The notes: generated from the letters alone by a model not told the origin. 64,000 nt of DNA from Palsa-506 sp963836355 (GCA_963836355.1 CAWIJO010000014.1:186001-250000); one strand, 5' to 3'; positions 54,434 through 62,808 are shown, numbered from the stretch's first letter. Translations and numbers: made by a program.

Positions 54434-55060
54434 CTAGGTGCGGGCAGGTTCGGATGCGTGCCCGTTGGATTCGGCTGCCACTTCGGCACGTAGCCGCTTG
54501 GCACGCGGCCGGGGGATACCAAACCGGTCGGCGAGCTGGCGCTCGCTCAGCGGGTTACCGCCGGCCACGCTCGCCCGGTAGGCCAAAGCGGCAGCCTCCT
54601 CGGCGGTGGCCGCCGGACTGGTCAGATCAAGTTCCGCGGCATCTGCCGTGTGCATGGCCACGACGCGCTTGAGGACGCCGAGCCCCACCGCCAGCGCCGC
54701 GGCTGCGGCGAGCGGCGGCACGGCGGCGGTTACCCGGCTGGCGGCATCATGGCCGGTGACGTGGCCGACGTTGCCGGCCACCGAGACGGCCAGCCCGGCC
54801 AGGGTCACGGCCCACGCCGCGGCGCGGGAGCGGGGCGGCCAGCGGTCAGCCAGCGCGATGAATAGCGCTGCCTCGCCGACCGCTATGAACACGTCGACCT
54901 GCAGCGGCCAGGCGACCGCCCACGGGCCATGCAGCCCGTGCCCGGATGCCCAGTCGAACAGGCCCCGGTAGGACTCCGCGAAGCTCACCAGCGACGCGGC
55001 GGCCACCAGCACGCAGATGGCGGCGGGCGCGGCAAGCCGTGCCCGCAGGATGCCGGTCAC
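54434..55060 (-). CDS. DUF2637 membrane protein (Spd-like)
   Basis: 208 residues with four membrane segments (APAAICVLVAAASLVSFAES, VFIAVGEAALFIALADR, AWAVTLAGLAVSVAGNVGHV, PPLAAAAALAVGLGVLKRV) and a C-terminal HTH-like region (GGNPLSERQLADRFGIPRPR). DUF2637 proteins are signature genes of actinomycete conjugative elements and are often linked to plasmid spread. GTG 55060 overlaps the preceding TGA (GTGA), so it is coupled to a small upstream ORF. Confidence 0.85.
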   Translation of the reverse strand: MTGILRARLAAPAAICVLVAAASLVSFAESYRGLFDWASGHGLHGPWAVAWPLQVDVFIAVGEAALFIALADRWPPRSRAAAWAVTLAGLAVSVAGNVGHVTGHDAASRVTAAVPPLAAAAALAVGLGVLKRVVAMHTADAAELDLTSPAATAEEAAALAYRASVAGGNPLSERQLADRFGIPRPRAKRLRAEVAAESNGHASEPART

Positions 55061-55221
55061 CGCTCCGCCTCGATGCCGAGCCCGCGCGCCAGCGCTCGGT
55101 ACGCGTCGGCCTTGTCGAGGTCGTCGGCGTGGTCCTCGCAGAGGCCGGCCGGGTGCGCCTCACAGTCCCGGCAATCACCGCCCGGCGCCCCGACCCGGCC
55201 CAGCTCAAACCCAGCCCCACT
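55057..55221 (-). pseudogene. Small CxxC...CxxxH protein, start lost at the island edge
   Basis: The open frame reads GGDCRDCEAHPAGLCEDHAD then DLDKADAYRALARGLGIEAE R and ends in a TGA overlapped by the DUF2637 start. The Cys/His set (C-x2-C-x7-C-x2-H) suggests a zinc finger. There is no ATG or GTG between the upstream stop and the motif, and beyond about 55205 the sequence belongs to a HAD gene on the other strand. The 5' end therefore seems cut by the junction. Confidence 0.45.
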
Positions 55222-55454
55222 TCATCAGCCAGGCCATCACCGGACTCAGCGCACAGCCCGGCGAATGCGTGCTCATCGGCGACGCCGCCACCGACATCCA
55301 GGCCGCAAAGCGGGCAGGCATCGCCAGCATCGGCTACGCCAACAGACCCGGCTCGTATTCCAACCTCACCGCGGCCGGAGCAACCGCAGTCGTCACCAGC
55401 CTCGCCGACCTCGTCCTGCCGATCCGAGCCCGAGCCTGGCCACTGCCGAATTAA
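55212..55454 (+). pseudogene. C-terminal remnant of a HAD-family hydrolase
   Basis: PHFISQAITGLSAQPGECVL IGDAATDIQAAKRAGIASIG YANRPGS is the motif-IV region (GDAATD) of HAD phosphatases, running to a normal C-terminus (TSLADLVLPIRARAWPLPN). The nucleophile Asp half is missing: upstream of about 55205 the sequence is the antisense of island genes. So the gene was cut by insertion or deletion at this edge. Confidence 0.7.
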
Positions 55455-55470
55455 GCCATACTAGATCAAG

Positions 55471-55548
55471 GCGGCGCCTGCGGCGCCGCTGGCCCGGCGT
55501 CAGCGCCGGGCTCGGCCTTTCCCGAGGCCCGCCCGGCGCACGCCGGGC
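55471..55548. terminator. Three perfect GC hairpins in tandem
   Basis: GCGGCGCC-TGC-GGCGCCGC (55471-55489), CCCGGCG-TCAG-CGCCGGG (55493-55510) and GCCCGGCG-CA-CGCCGGGC (55531-55548) are all perfect stems within 80 bp after the HAD stop codon. Very strong transcription terminators are the simplest reading, though three in a row is excessive. Confidence 0.6.
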
Positions 55549-55655
55549 CGCACACTGGCAGCGTCCGCAGATCAAGACCGCTCACACGGCACGCATGCCG
55601 GTACAGGGCAAAGCCGTCTTCCTCGCTGCATAATTGTCCCGCTCCCGGCCGCCGC

Positions 55656-55709
55656 GTCTAGGTCGGCCCTCCGGGCCGTCGCATGCGATCGGCTTCGCCG
55701 AACCTAGAC
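55656..55709. other. Branched palindrome (three-way-junction-like) element
   Basis: Outer arms GTCTAGGT (55656-55663) and ACCTAGAC (55702-55709) pair perfectly. Between them lie hairpin GGCCC-TCC-GGGCC (55665-55677), palindrome GCATGC (55681-55686) and hairpin TCGGC-TTC-GCCGA (55689-55701). Nearly every base is paired, giving a compact Y or cruciform. The function is unknown; origin, transfer or recombination sites and structured RNA are options. Confidence 0.6.
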
Positions 55710-55914
55710 ATAACCTAAACACGGCGTCCACTCGCCAGGGATCGGCGCCTATCGGAGAAGACGGGGAGAGCTAGTCAACGTACCGGCGATGTCCCTTAGG
55801 CCGTGGCGTGGCGATCGGAGCAGAAATCATCCGTGCTGGGTGATGTGGGCTCCGCCTTGGCGCCGCAGGATGTGAGCCATCAGGGGTCGCAGGGGAAACC
55901 GTGGGAGGGTTCGA

Positions 55915-58266
55915 GTGGCAGTTACCGAGTATGAGCCCGGCGCTGCATTCCCGGGCGTGACCGGGCGGACCGCGGATGAGTCGACGCCGGCCTGGCTGGC
56001 GCAGGTTCGGGCACGTGAGGGGGCGCCCAATGTGCTGTTCATCGTTTTGGATGACACCGGTTTCGGGCAGCTGGGCTGTTATGGCAGCCCGATCGCGACG
56101 CCCAATTTCGACGCGATCGCGGCCGACGGCCTGCGCTATAACAACATGCACACGACGGCGTTGTGCTCGCCGAGCCGCTCATGCATCCTGACCGGCCGCA
56201 ACCATCACAGCAACGGGATGGCAGCCATCACCGAGCTGGCCAGCGGCTACCCGGGGTACAACGGCGTGATCCCGTTTGAGAACGGCTTCCTGTCGGAGAT
56301 GCTGGTCGAGCACGGGTACAGCACGTTCCTGGTCGGCAAGTACCACCTGACGCCGAGCAACCAGGAAACCGCCACGGGCCCCTATGACCGGTGGCCGCTG
56401 GGGCGTGGCTTCCAGCGGTTCTATGGCTTCCTGGGCGGTGACACCAGCCAGTGGTACCCGGATTTGGTGTATGACAACCACCAGGTGGAGCCGCCGCGCA
56501 CCCCCGAGGAGGGCTACCACCTCAGCGAGGACCTGGTCGACAAGGCGATCGGGTTCATCGCCGACGCCAAGCAGATCGACCCGGCCAAGCCGTTTTACCT
56601 GCACCTGTGCTTCGGCGCCACGCACGCCCCGCATCACGTGCCGAAGGAATGGGCGGACAGGTACGCGGGCGCGTTCGACGATGGGTGGGACGCCTACCGG
56701 GAGAAGGCGTTCGAGCGGCAGAAGGAACTCGGGATCGTCCCGGCCGACGCCGAGTTGTCGCGGCACGATCCCGACGTGCCCGACTGGGCGTCGCAGCCCC
56801 CGGCGGCGCGGCGGCTGTTCAGCCGGATGATGGAGGTCTTCGCCGGTTTCCTGTCCCACACCGATCACCAGGTCGGGCGGCTGATCGAGTTCCTGCGCCA
56901 GCAAGGCGAGCTGGACAACACGCTGATCATGGTCATCTCTGACAACGGCGCCAGCGCCGAGGGCGGGCCCACCGGGACCACGAACGAGGCGCAGTTTTTC
57001 AACAACGCACCCGAGCCGATCGAGGACAGCCTGAAGCTGATCGATGAGATCGGCGGGCCCAGGCACTTCAACCACTACCCGTGGGGCTGGACGTGGGCCG
57101 GGAACACGCCGTTCCGCCGGTGGAAGCGGGAGACCTACCGGGGCGGCGCCAGCGACCCGTTCATCGTGTCCTGGCCGCAGAAGATCACCGCCAAAGGCGA
57201 GGTCCGCACCCAGTACGCGCACATCATCGACATGGTGCCAACCGTTCTGGACCTGCTGGACATCAAGCCGCCCAAGACGATCCGCGGCGTCACCCAGTCC
57301 CCCCTGCACGGAGTCAGCTTCGCCCGCACGCTGGATGACGCCGCCGCCGAGAGTAACCGACACACGCAGTACTTCGAGATGCTGGGCCACCGGGCGATCT
57401 ACCACGACGGCTGGCGGGCCGTCTGCCCCTGGCCCGGCCCATCGTTCGCGGAGGCGGGCATGGGCTTCGGGGAGCCGATCTCCGCCGAAACCCTATCCAA
57501 CCTGGACGCCACCGGCTGGGAGCTCTACCACGTGGCGGAGGACTTCGCCGAGAACCACAACGTGGCCGCCGATCACCGCGACCGGCTGATCGCGATGATC
57601 GCCACCTGGTACGTGGAGGCCGGAAAGTATAACGTGATGCCGGTCGACGGCAGCGGCCTGGCTCGCATGATCGCTGAGAAACCGCTCGCAGCGCCTCCCC
57701 GGGACCGCTGCACCTACCGGCCCGGCACCCAGTCGGTCCCGTACTTCGCCGCACCGCGGGTACTCAACCGCCCGCACAGCATCACTGCCGAGGTCGAAAT
57801 CCCCGCCGACGGGGCTGAGGGCGTGCTGCTGTGCCAGGGCACCGCCGCTGGTGGGTACTCCCTGTTCGTCAAGGACGGAAAGCTCCGCTACGTCCACAAC
57901 TATGTCGGCCGCGCCGTCTACGGCGTGGAATCCGGCCAGGTCCTCCCGGCTGGCAAGCACGAGCTTCGGTTCGAGTTCGAACCGACCGGGCAGCCGGACA
58001 TGGCGCATGGCAAGGGCACGCCCGGCAGGCTTCAGCTGTATGTGGACGGCACCCTCGCCGGGAACGCGGAGGCTCCGGTCACTACCCCGTTCGTGCTCAA
58101 CCCGGGGGCGCTCACCTGTGGCGCCAACCCCGGCTCGGCGATCGCCGACGACTACGTCAGCCCCTTCAAGTTCACCGGCACCATCCATGCGGTGACGGTC
58201 GACGTCAGCGGAGAGCTGATCCACGACGACGAAGCCGAACTGCGCATGCACATGGCCCGCCAGTAG
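55915..58266 (+). CDS. Arylsulfatase, Cys-type, with C-terminal concanavalin-like domain
   Basis: 783 residues from GTG 55915 (GGGAGG 8 nt upstream). Sulfatase motif CSPSR with Cys84, the residue converted to formylglycine. Metal ligands Asp46/Asp47 are in VLDDTGFGQLGCYG, with TGRNHHSNGM, GKYHL (Lys), HAPHH and SDNGAS further on. The last ~180 residues (EVEIPADGAEGVLLCQGTAA, YSLFVKDGKLRYVHNYVGRA) are a LamG/ConA-like lectin domain. No signal peptide is visible, so it is cytosolic unless exported folded by another route. It hydrolyses a sulfate ester of unknown identity; no formylglycine-generating enzyme gene is in the window. Confidence 0.92.
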   Translation: MAVTEYEPGAAFPGVTGRTADESTPAWLAQVRAREGAPNVLFIVLDDTGFGQLGCYGSPIATPNFDAIAADGLRYNNMHTTALCSPSRSCILTGRNHHSNGMAAITELASGYPGYNGVIPFENGFLSEMLVEHGYSTFLVGKYHLTPSNQETATGPYDRWPLGRGFQRFYGFLGGDTSQWYPDLVYDNHQVEPPRTPEEGYHLSEDLVDKAIGFIADAKQIDPAKPFYLHLCFGATHAPHHVPKEWADRYAGAFDDGWDAYREKAFERQKELGIVPADAELSRHDPDVPDWASQPPAARRLFSRMMEVFAGFLSHTDHQVGRLIEFLRQQGELDNTLIMVISDNGASAEGGPTGTTNEAQFFNNAPEPIEDSLKLIDEIGGPRHFNHYPWGWTWAGNTPFRRWKRETYRGGASDPFIVSWPQKITAKGEVRTQYAHIIDMVPTVLDLLDIKPPKTIRGVTQSPLHGVSFARTLDDAAAESNRHTQYFEMLGHRAIYHDGWRAVCPWPGPSFAEAGMGFGEPISAETLSNLDATGWELYHVAEDFAENHNVAADHRDRLIAMIATWYVEAGKYNVMPVDGSGLARMIAEKPLAAPPRDRCTYRPGTQSVPYFAAPRVLNRPHSITAEVEIPADGAEGVLLCQGTAAGGYSLFVKDGKLRYVHNYVGRAVYGVESGQVLPAGKHELRFEFEPTGQPDMAHGKGTPGRLQLYVDGTLAGNAEAPVTTPFVLNPGALTCGANPGSAIADDYVSPFKFTGTIHAVTVDVSGELIHDDEAELRMHMARQ

Positions 58267-58288
58267 TGACCCGACCGCGGCCAAGTGG

Positions 58289-58471
58289 ATGCCTCGCTGC
58301 ATAGATGGCAGCGGGTGGACCACGCTGGCGCAACTGCGACAGCAGCAGGCTGTGATCCAGTCCGACTTCGAGCGACAAGCCAGGCGGGATCAGCTGCTCG
58401 ACGCCCTAGCTGGACCAGCGGACGAGCGGCTCGCGGCGATGACTCCGCACGTGGACAAGGCAATGCGCTGA
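58289..58471 (+). CDS. Doubtful 60-residue ORF
   Basis: MPRCIDGSGWTTLAQLRQQQ AVIQSDFERQARRDQLLDAL AGPADERLAAMTPHVDKAMR reads as a helical peptide and has normal high-GC codon use, but no family or ribosome site is recognised. It may be the tail of a lost gene. Confidence 0.3.
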   Translation: MPRCIDGSGWTTLAQLRQQQAVIQSDFERQARRDQLLDALAGPADERLAAMTPHVDKAMR

Positions 58472-58523
58472 TGAGCCCGGCAGCCCTGCTGATCACGACG
58501 CAAGGGTTAGGTTCCTTTTCAAG

Positions 58524-58542
58524 ACCGCCGCCGAGCGGCGGT
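58524..58542. terminator. Hairpin terminator ACCGCCGC-CGA-GCGGCGGT
   Basis: A perfect 8-bp GC stem with a 3-nt loop, followed by GTGTTTGCAGTGTGTTTGCA, a direct repeat of TGTGTTTGCA. It lies in the 392-bp gap between the sulfatase and the RibD-like gene. Apart from this and the doubtful ORF, the gap holds nothing recognised. Confidence 0.65.
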
Positions 58543-58658
58543 GTGTTTGCAGTGTGTTTGCAGCCAAGGGTGCAGCCTAGACCGTGGACGCCAGCGGATC
58601 GCGATGCACAGTCACAGCCAACGCAAGGCGCCGCCGCCGCGAGCCAAGGGAGGCTGAA

Positions 58659-59255
58659 ATGGGCCGAATCGTCGTGATGAATCATGTGACCCTGGACGGG
58701 GTGATGCAGGGACCGGGCCGCCCCGAAGAGGACACCCGAGGCGGATTCACCCATGGCGGCTGGGGCCACCGGTCCGCAACACCCGACGACGCTGCGGGCA
58801 AGGCGATGGGCGACAGGATGGCGGCTGGAGGCGGCTTGGCAGGGTGGTTGTTCGGGCGGCGTACTTACGAGGGTCTGCTCAGCTACTGGAACGCCCAGGG
58901 CGGCCCGTTCAAGGACGCGCTGAACAACTCGCCCAAGTACGTCGCGTCGACCACTCTCACCGAACCGCTGCCGTGGCCAATCTCGACCCTGCTGCACGGC
59001 GACATCGCCGACGCCGTCGGCGCGCTCAAGACGCAAACCGACGGCGTTCTGGCGATCATGGGCAGCGGCGACCTGGTCGCCTCGTTGATGGCTGCCGACC
59101 TGATCGACGAGTACCTGCTGATGATCCACCCGCTGGTGCTCGGCGCCGGGCGACGGCTGTTCCCCGAGGGCGTGCACGTGCCGCTGCGGCTTACTGGCAG
59201 CGCGCCAGCGGCCAGCGGCGTTGTGGTCGCAACCTACGAGCCGGCGAGGGACTAA
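58659..59255 (+). CDS. Dihydrofolate reductase / RibD C-terminal-type reductase
   Basis: 198 residues from ATG 58659 (GGGAGG 6 nt upstream). RibD C-terminal fold: GRIVVMNHVTLDGVMQGPGR at the start, WLFGRRTYEGLLSYW, KYVASTTL, and an NADPH-binding GSGDLVASLMAADLIDEYLL then HPLVLGAGRRLFPEG. Family members are often annotated as dihydrofolate-reductase-like proteins, but the true substrate is unknown. No operon partner. Confidence 0.88.
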   Translation: MGRIVVMNHVTLDGVMQGPGRPEEDTRGGFTHGGWGHRSATPDDAAGKAMGDRMAAGGGLAGWLFGRRTYEGLLSYWNAQGGPFKDALNNSPKYVASTTLTEPLPWPISTLLHGDIADAVGALKTQTDGVLAIMGSGDLVASLMAADLIDEYLLMIHPLVLGAGRRLFPEGVHVPLRLTGSAPAASGVVVATYEPARD

Positions 59256-59496
59256 CGTAAACGAGCCCTACCCCAATCAGCGCCCTCAACCGCGCCGTCG
59301 CGGACCCCGGGACCGGCGGCCCACAGGCGGCATTAGTTCATATTCGGGGTTCTGCGCCAGTGTTCATAATGGGTGGTTCTGAGCGGCTGGCAAGGTGGAT
59401 AGCGTGGCTTGCGTGCTGGTAGACGCCTGGGCGTGCCGTAGCTCGTGGGCTGGGCGCTAGATGATGAGCGAGGCTAGCGTCCAGCGGGCGGAACGC

Positions 59497-60621
59497 CTAC
59501 CGGTTGTCAGGTCCCTTCAGGGCAGGGGGCGGCCCGGTGGTAGCGCGGATGGTGAGGTCAGCGGGCAGGAGCTGCACCGGCTCGCTTGGCCGCCGGGCGA
59601 CAAGGTCGAGGAGCGCCCGTGCGGCAAGCTCGCCCTTGCGCCGGTGTGGCTGCCGTACGGTGCTGAGTCCGAGGGCGCCGGCTCCCGGCGCGTCGTCGAA
59701 GCCGATGATCGACAGGTCGCCGGGGACGTGCAGGCCCGCCCGGCTAGCGCACCGCAGCGCGCCCTCGGCAAGCCGGTCGGACATGCACAGGAGGCCAGTT
59801 GGCCGCGGAGTCCGGGCCAGGAACGCGGCGGCCCCGGCGGTGCCCTCATCGATGCTGTTGGTGGCGCCCGCCTCGACCCGGACCGTCGGCCAGTCGATCC
59901 CGGCCCGGATGATCGCATCACGGTAGCCGGCCAGCCGGCGCCGGGTGACGGCGTAGGTGGCTCGCTGCTGTGCTGCCTCATCGGCCATGCCGCGGAACCC
60001 GCGGCGGGCCAGGCCGAAGGAGATAACGCCGAGGTGCCGGTGGCCCAGGGCGAGAAGGTGCGCGGCCGCCCCCGCCGCCGCGGCCTGGTCGTCAATGCCG
60101 ATCCACGGCGTTGTGCCGTCCCCGGAGGTGTCCTGAAAGGCTGATGGGTCCGGCTGGTCGATCACGACGAGGGGAAGCTGGCGGGCAAGCGCGGGCCGCA
60201 GCAGCGGATCGTCATCAGCCAGGGAGAAGACCACCAGCCCGTCAATGACAGCGCCGGCGACTGCTGCGGCGTTTCGCTCGGTGGGCGTCGAGCCCGGCAC
60301 TAGCAGCAGGCCACTGCCGGATTGCTCGGCGACGGAGCTGATTCCGGCGAGCACGGCGACGGCGACCGGGTCGTCGAAGGCGTAGGAGAGCCCGTGGTCG
60401 TAAGCAAAGCCAAGCGCGCCGACACGCCCCCGGCGCAGGCTCGCGGCCAGCGGGTCCGGGCCTGCGTACCCGAGTCGGGCGGCGGCCGCGAGCACCCGTT
60501 CGCGGGTGGCAGCCGAGAGCTGGTCGGGGCGGGCGAACGCATTGGAAACGGTCTTCGCCGACACTCCCACCTCGGCCGCCACCCGATGCAGGGTCATGCG
60601 ATCGGGACGTGCCAGCGTCAC
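59497..60621 (-). CDS. LacI-family transcriptional regulator
   Basis: About 374 residues from GTG 60621 (GGGGGAG 7 nt upstream); ATG 60648 is an option. LacI HTH and hinge: TLHRVAAEVGVSAKTVSNAF, ARPDQLSAATRERVLAAAAR then LGYAGPDPLAASLRRGR. The sugar-binding periplasmic-like domain follows (GALGFAYDHGLSYAFDDPVA, DGLVVFSLADDD, STVRQPHRRKGELAARALLD). Two operator-like palindromes sit 45 bp upstream in the intergenic region, so it probably represses itself and the divergent gene. The inducer is unknown. Confidence 0.92.
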   Translation of the reverse strand: MTLARPDRMTLHRVAAEVGVSAKTVSNAFARPDQLSAATRERVLAAAARLGYAGPDPLAASLRRGRVGALGFAYDHGLSYAFDDPVAVAVLAGISSVAEQSGSGLLLVPGSTPTERNAAAVAGAVIDGLVVFSLADDDPLLRPALARQLPLVVIDQPDPSAFQDTSGDGTTPWIGIDDQAAAAGAAAHLLALGHRHLGVISFGLARRGFRGMADEAAQQRATYAVTRRRLAGYRDAIIRAGIDWPTVRVEAGATNSIDEGTAGAAAFLARTPRPTGLLCMSDRLAEGALRCASRAGLHVPGDLSIIGFDDAPGAGALGLSTVRQPHRRKGELAARALLDLVARRPSEPVQLLPADLTIRATTGPPPALKGPDNR

Positions 60622-60665
60622 GTGCTTCTCCCCCGGCTGTCCTGTCATGCTGGCGGCCTTGCATT

Positions 60666-60702
60666 CTTCATCGTTGAAGTATAGCCTTCTTCAACGATGA
60701 AG
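60666..60702. promoter_or_regulatory. Two LacI-type operators
   Basis: CTTCATCGTTGAAG at 60666-60679 and its complement CTTCAACGATGAAG at 60689-60702. Each 14-mer is itself a near-palindrome with a central CG pair, the defining feature of LacI-family operators. Centres are 23 bp apart, about two helical turns. They lie between the divergent LacI and ParB-like genes. Confidence 0.78.
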
Positions 60703-60730
60703 TAGCCAGCTACACGTCCAGGAGACGGCC

Positions 60731-61264
60731 GTGCACCTTGACACCGGACTGATGTGGGTGGACGTCGAAGACGATTTCAGCCGGGCCCGGCGGCGGCATG
60801 TACTCGCCCGGGTGGCCGGCTGGCTGCGCGGCCAGCGAAATGCCACCCGCATCCAGTCGCTAGACGAGGTGATCGCCGTCCTGGGCTGGCGCGGGGAACG
60901 CTACCTTGGCCTGCGGGCCATTCAGCTCGACGCCGTGACCGGAACCGTCGACTCCCAGCACGACTTCGACCGGAAGTTCAGGCCCGCCTCCAGCCGGGTG
61001 CGGCAGCGCTGGGAGCGCCTCGACCTGGTGCAGCGGCGCGGCGCGGCGATCCCGCCGATCGACGTGTACCTCGTCGGCGACATGTACTTCGTCAAGGACG
61101 GCCACCACCGGGTCTCCGTGGCCATGGCTACGCGGCAGAACGCCATGGATGCCTACGTGACCGCGGTGCACACTCGGGTACCGGCCGCCGACATCTCCCT
61201 CAGCGGCCTGCAGGTGCGCATGGCGCGAGCAGGCCAGCACCATGACGCCCCCCACAACCCGTAG
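60731..61264 (+). CDS. ParB-like nuclease-fold protein, probably 3'-truncated
   Basis: 177 residues from GTG 60731. The ParB/sulfiredoxin-like motif is PPIDVYLVGDMYFVKDGHHR VSVAMATRQ, preceded by a helical N-terminal region (WVDVEDDFSRARRRHVLARV). It matches stand-alone actinobacterial ParB-like proteins rather than chromosomal ParB. The last ~18 residues (RMARAGQHHDAPHNP) are the antisense of an IS21 transposase remnant, so the natural C-terminus appears lost. It is divergent from, and probably controlled by, the LacI regulator through the operator pair. Confidence 0.75.
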   Translation: MHLDTGLMWVDVEDDFSRARRRHVLARVAGWLRGQRNATRIQSLDEVIAVLGWRGERYLGLRAIQLDAVTGTVDSQHDFDRKFRPASSRVRQRWERLDLVQRRGAAIPPIDVYLVGDMYFVKDGHHRVSVAMATRQNAMDAYVTAVHTRVPAADISLSGLQVRMARAGQHHDAPHNP

Positions 61265-61441
61265 CCTCCGGGTCACCAGGGCCAACCAGCGGCCGAGCTG
61301 CCCGTAGTCGATCTGCGCCTGCTCTCCGGCCGCGGTAGGCCGCGGGTTCCACACTGGCGCCAGGGCCCGACGCACTTCCTCCGGGATGCTCGCTCGCCGC
61401 CACGTAACGGCGGAAACACTCGAGGTTGGATCAGGCACCCC
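61208..61441 (-). pseudogene. IS21-family transposase (IstA) fragment
   Basis: The minus-strand frame reads SIPEEVRRALAPV, GEQAQIDYGQLGRWL and GVMVLACSRHAHLQ. This is the block just at the DDE catalytic core of IS21 IstA (the AQIDYG Asp is the first catalytic acid; VLACSRH follows). Neither the HTH start nor the later DDE residues are present, so it is a fragment of about 78 codons. It overlaps the 3' end of the ParB-like gene. Confidence 0.72.
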
Positions 61442-61559
61442 GCCCCTGCCGTAGACCCGGGATGCGGATATCACGATCCACCAGCGTTGGGAGCGTGCGG
61501 GTGCCGAGTGCGAGGGCCGCCAGTGGTCGTCCAATCTCACCGTCCGACGTGAAGGAACC

Positions 61560-62435
61560 CTAGTCAAACCGCTCGATATTCAACAGCCATGCTGCTGCAT
61601 TGATGATGTAGCGATCCGTGCCTGCCGATTCCCACTTGTTGAACAGCCGGGTGAAACCACCGTCGACTATAGCTCGGCATCCATCATGGTCGAAATAGGC
61701 AGTGACGACCCGGCCGTTCGATCCGTACACCAGCGGTTTCAACAACTCTGTGGTGGGCACCTCGGAGATAGTGATTCCTTCGTAAATATTCACTAGGCCA
61801 GTGGTGACCAAGTGCCCCGGAACCAAGCCTGACGTTCTCTCGGAAGTCAACATCGATACGACTTGGTCGCCATGCGTGTTGCCGAACATGGCAACGTTGA
61901 ACAGCCTCTGGAGGATGAGGTTGGCGTCAACGAAATACGGGTCGTTGTCTCCCCAGATGTAGAGCCCGCGACCGTCGTAGAAGAACGACTCGATCGTGTC
62001 GAGTGCATCGGACGTCAAATGCTTATACGAGTCCGAGATAATCCAGAGCTCTGCCGCGTCGACAAGTCGCTCCGATAGGTCTGCGCAATCTCGCAACTCG
62101 AAGAGCGTAAATCCCTTGCGCTCCAGTGCGGCCTTCGGCTGGTGCAGATTGACCTCGGAGCATAGATTCAAGACGACCACTTTCGCCTCGATGATCGATC
62201 CGTCTTCGATGAGGTCATACTCGGAGCCACTCGCGTTGCCGTACTGATCCGCACCAGCGCCCGCGATCTGGTTCTGACCGGCCCACTCAGAGTAGGGGCC
62301 GATCGACGTCGCCCCAGAGCGGCGCGTGATTCTGACGATGCGTCTCGACCGGCGAGCCAGTGCGCCGACGTGTGGACCATGCGGGACTTGCGTCAGTCCC
62401 GGAGCCGCGAAGGTACGGCGCTGCCATTGGGCCAT
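61560..62435 (-). CDS. Unknown protein with amidotransferase-like fold
   Basis: 291 residues. A low-complexity basic start is followed by a conserved-looking domain: IIEAKVVVLNLCSEVNLHQP, KAALERKGFTLFELRDCADL SERLVDAAELWIISDSYKHL, FFYDGRGLYIWGDNDPYF and RVVTAYFDHDGCRAIVDGGF. The strand-helix order and the G-LYIWGDND turn resemble class I amidotransferase-like or ThuA folds, without an obvious catalytic Cys. Codon use is less GC-biased than in the main chromosome, suggesting transfer. Start at 62435 is uncertain; the true start may be up to 70 codons later. Confidence 0.6.
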   Translation of the reverse strand: MAQWQRRTFAAPGLTQVPHGPHVGALARRSRRIVRITRRSGATSIGPYSEWAGQNQIAGAGADQYGNASGSEYDLIEDGSIIEAKVVVLNLCSEVNLHQPKAALERKGFTLFELRDCADLSERLVDAAELWIISDSYKHLTSDALDTIESFFYDGRGLYIWGDNDPYFVDANLILQRLFNVAMFGNTHGDQVVSMLTSERTSGLVPGHLVTTGLVNIYEGITISEVPTTELLKPLVYGSNGRVVTAYFDHDGCRAIVDGGFTRLFNKWESAGTDRYIINAAAWLLNIERFD

Positions 62436-62808
62436 CCAGCAATCCTCCTCTTAGTCGCGACCACCGCCCTGCACGACAAGTGGCGCGGCGGTCGCCTCAG
62501 GCGAGATCGATCAATACCCGACGAGGAAGTCAATCAGTTCACGGCGCACGGGAATACTAGACCACGGCCCTCGTCAATGTGGAGCTCGCCGCCACTAACG
62601 GCGCTGACCGGAAATCTGCTCGAGGTAACCCTCATCTATGTTCGGCAAGTGGACGCCCGTCGGTTTATAGCCTTCGGCCTGGATGAACCGAGGCAGGATG
62701 GTCCGGTAGGCAGCAGCGGCATTGGCTGCCCGCCGCCCCGCAGCGGCAACTGCGGATAGTGCCGCCTACCGTAGTGGGCTTGCGGCCGGCCTACGAGGCC
62801 GTATCTGA
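62436..62808. other. 373-bp gap with one start-less open frame
   Basis: On the minus strand about 55 codons are open with protein-like content (AAAAYRTILPRFIQAEGYKP TGVHLPNIDEGYLEQISGQR R) and a stop near 62600. They lack an ATG, GTG or TTG after the preceding stop. It may be the tail of a deleted gene. Nothing else is seen. Confidence 0.35.

Larger units (their letters stand above)
55455..55914. other. 460-bp non-coding, hairpin-rich region
   Basis: No gene is seen between the HAD remnant and the sulfatase. The left part holds three tandem hairpins, and the middle has a branched inverted-repeat structure (listed separately at 55656). The right part (ACGGCGTCCACTCGCC onward) leads into GGGAGG, the sulfatase ribosome site, and must hold its promoter. 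Confidence 0.6.
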
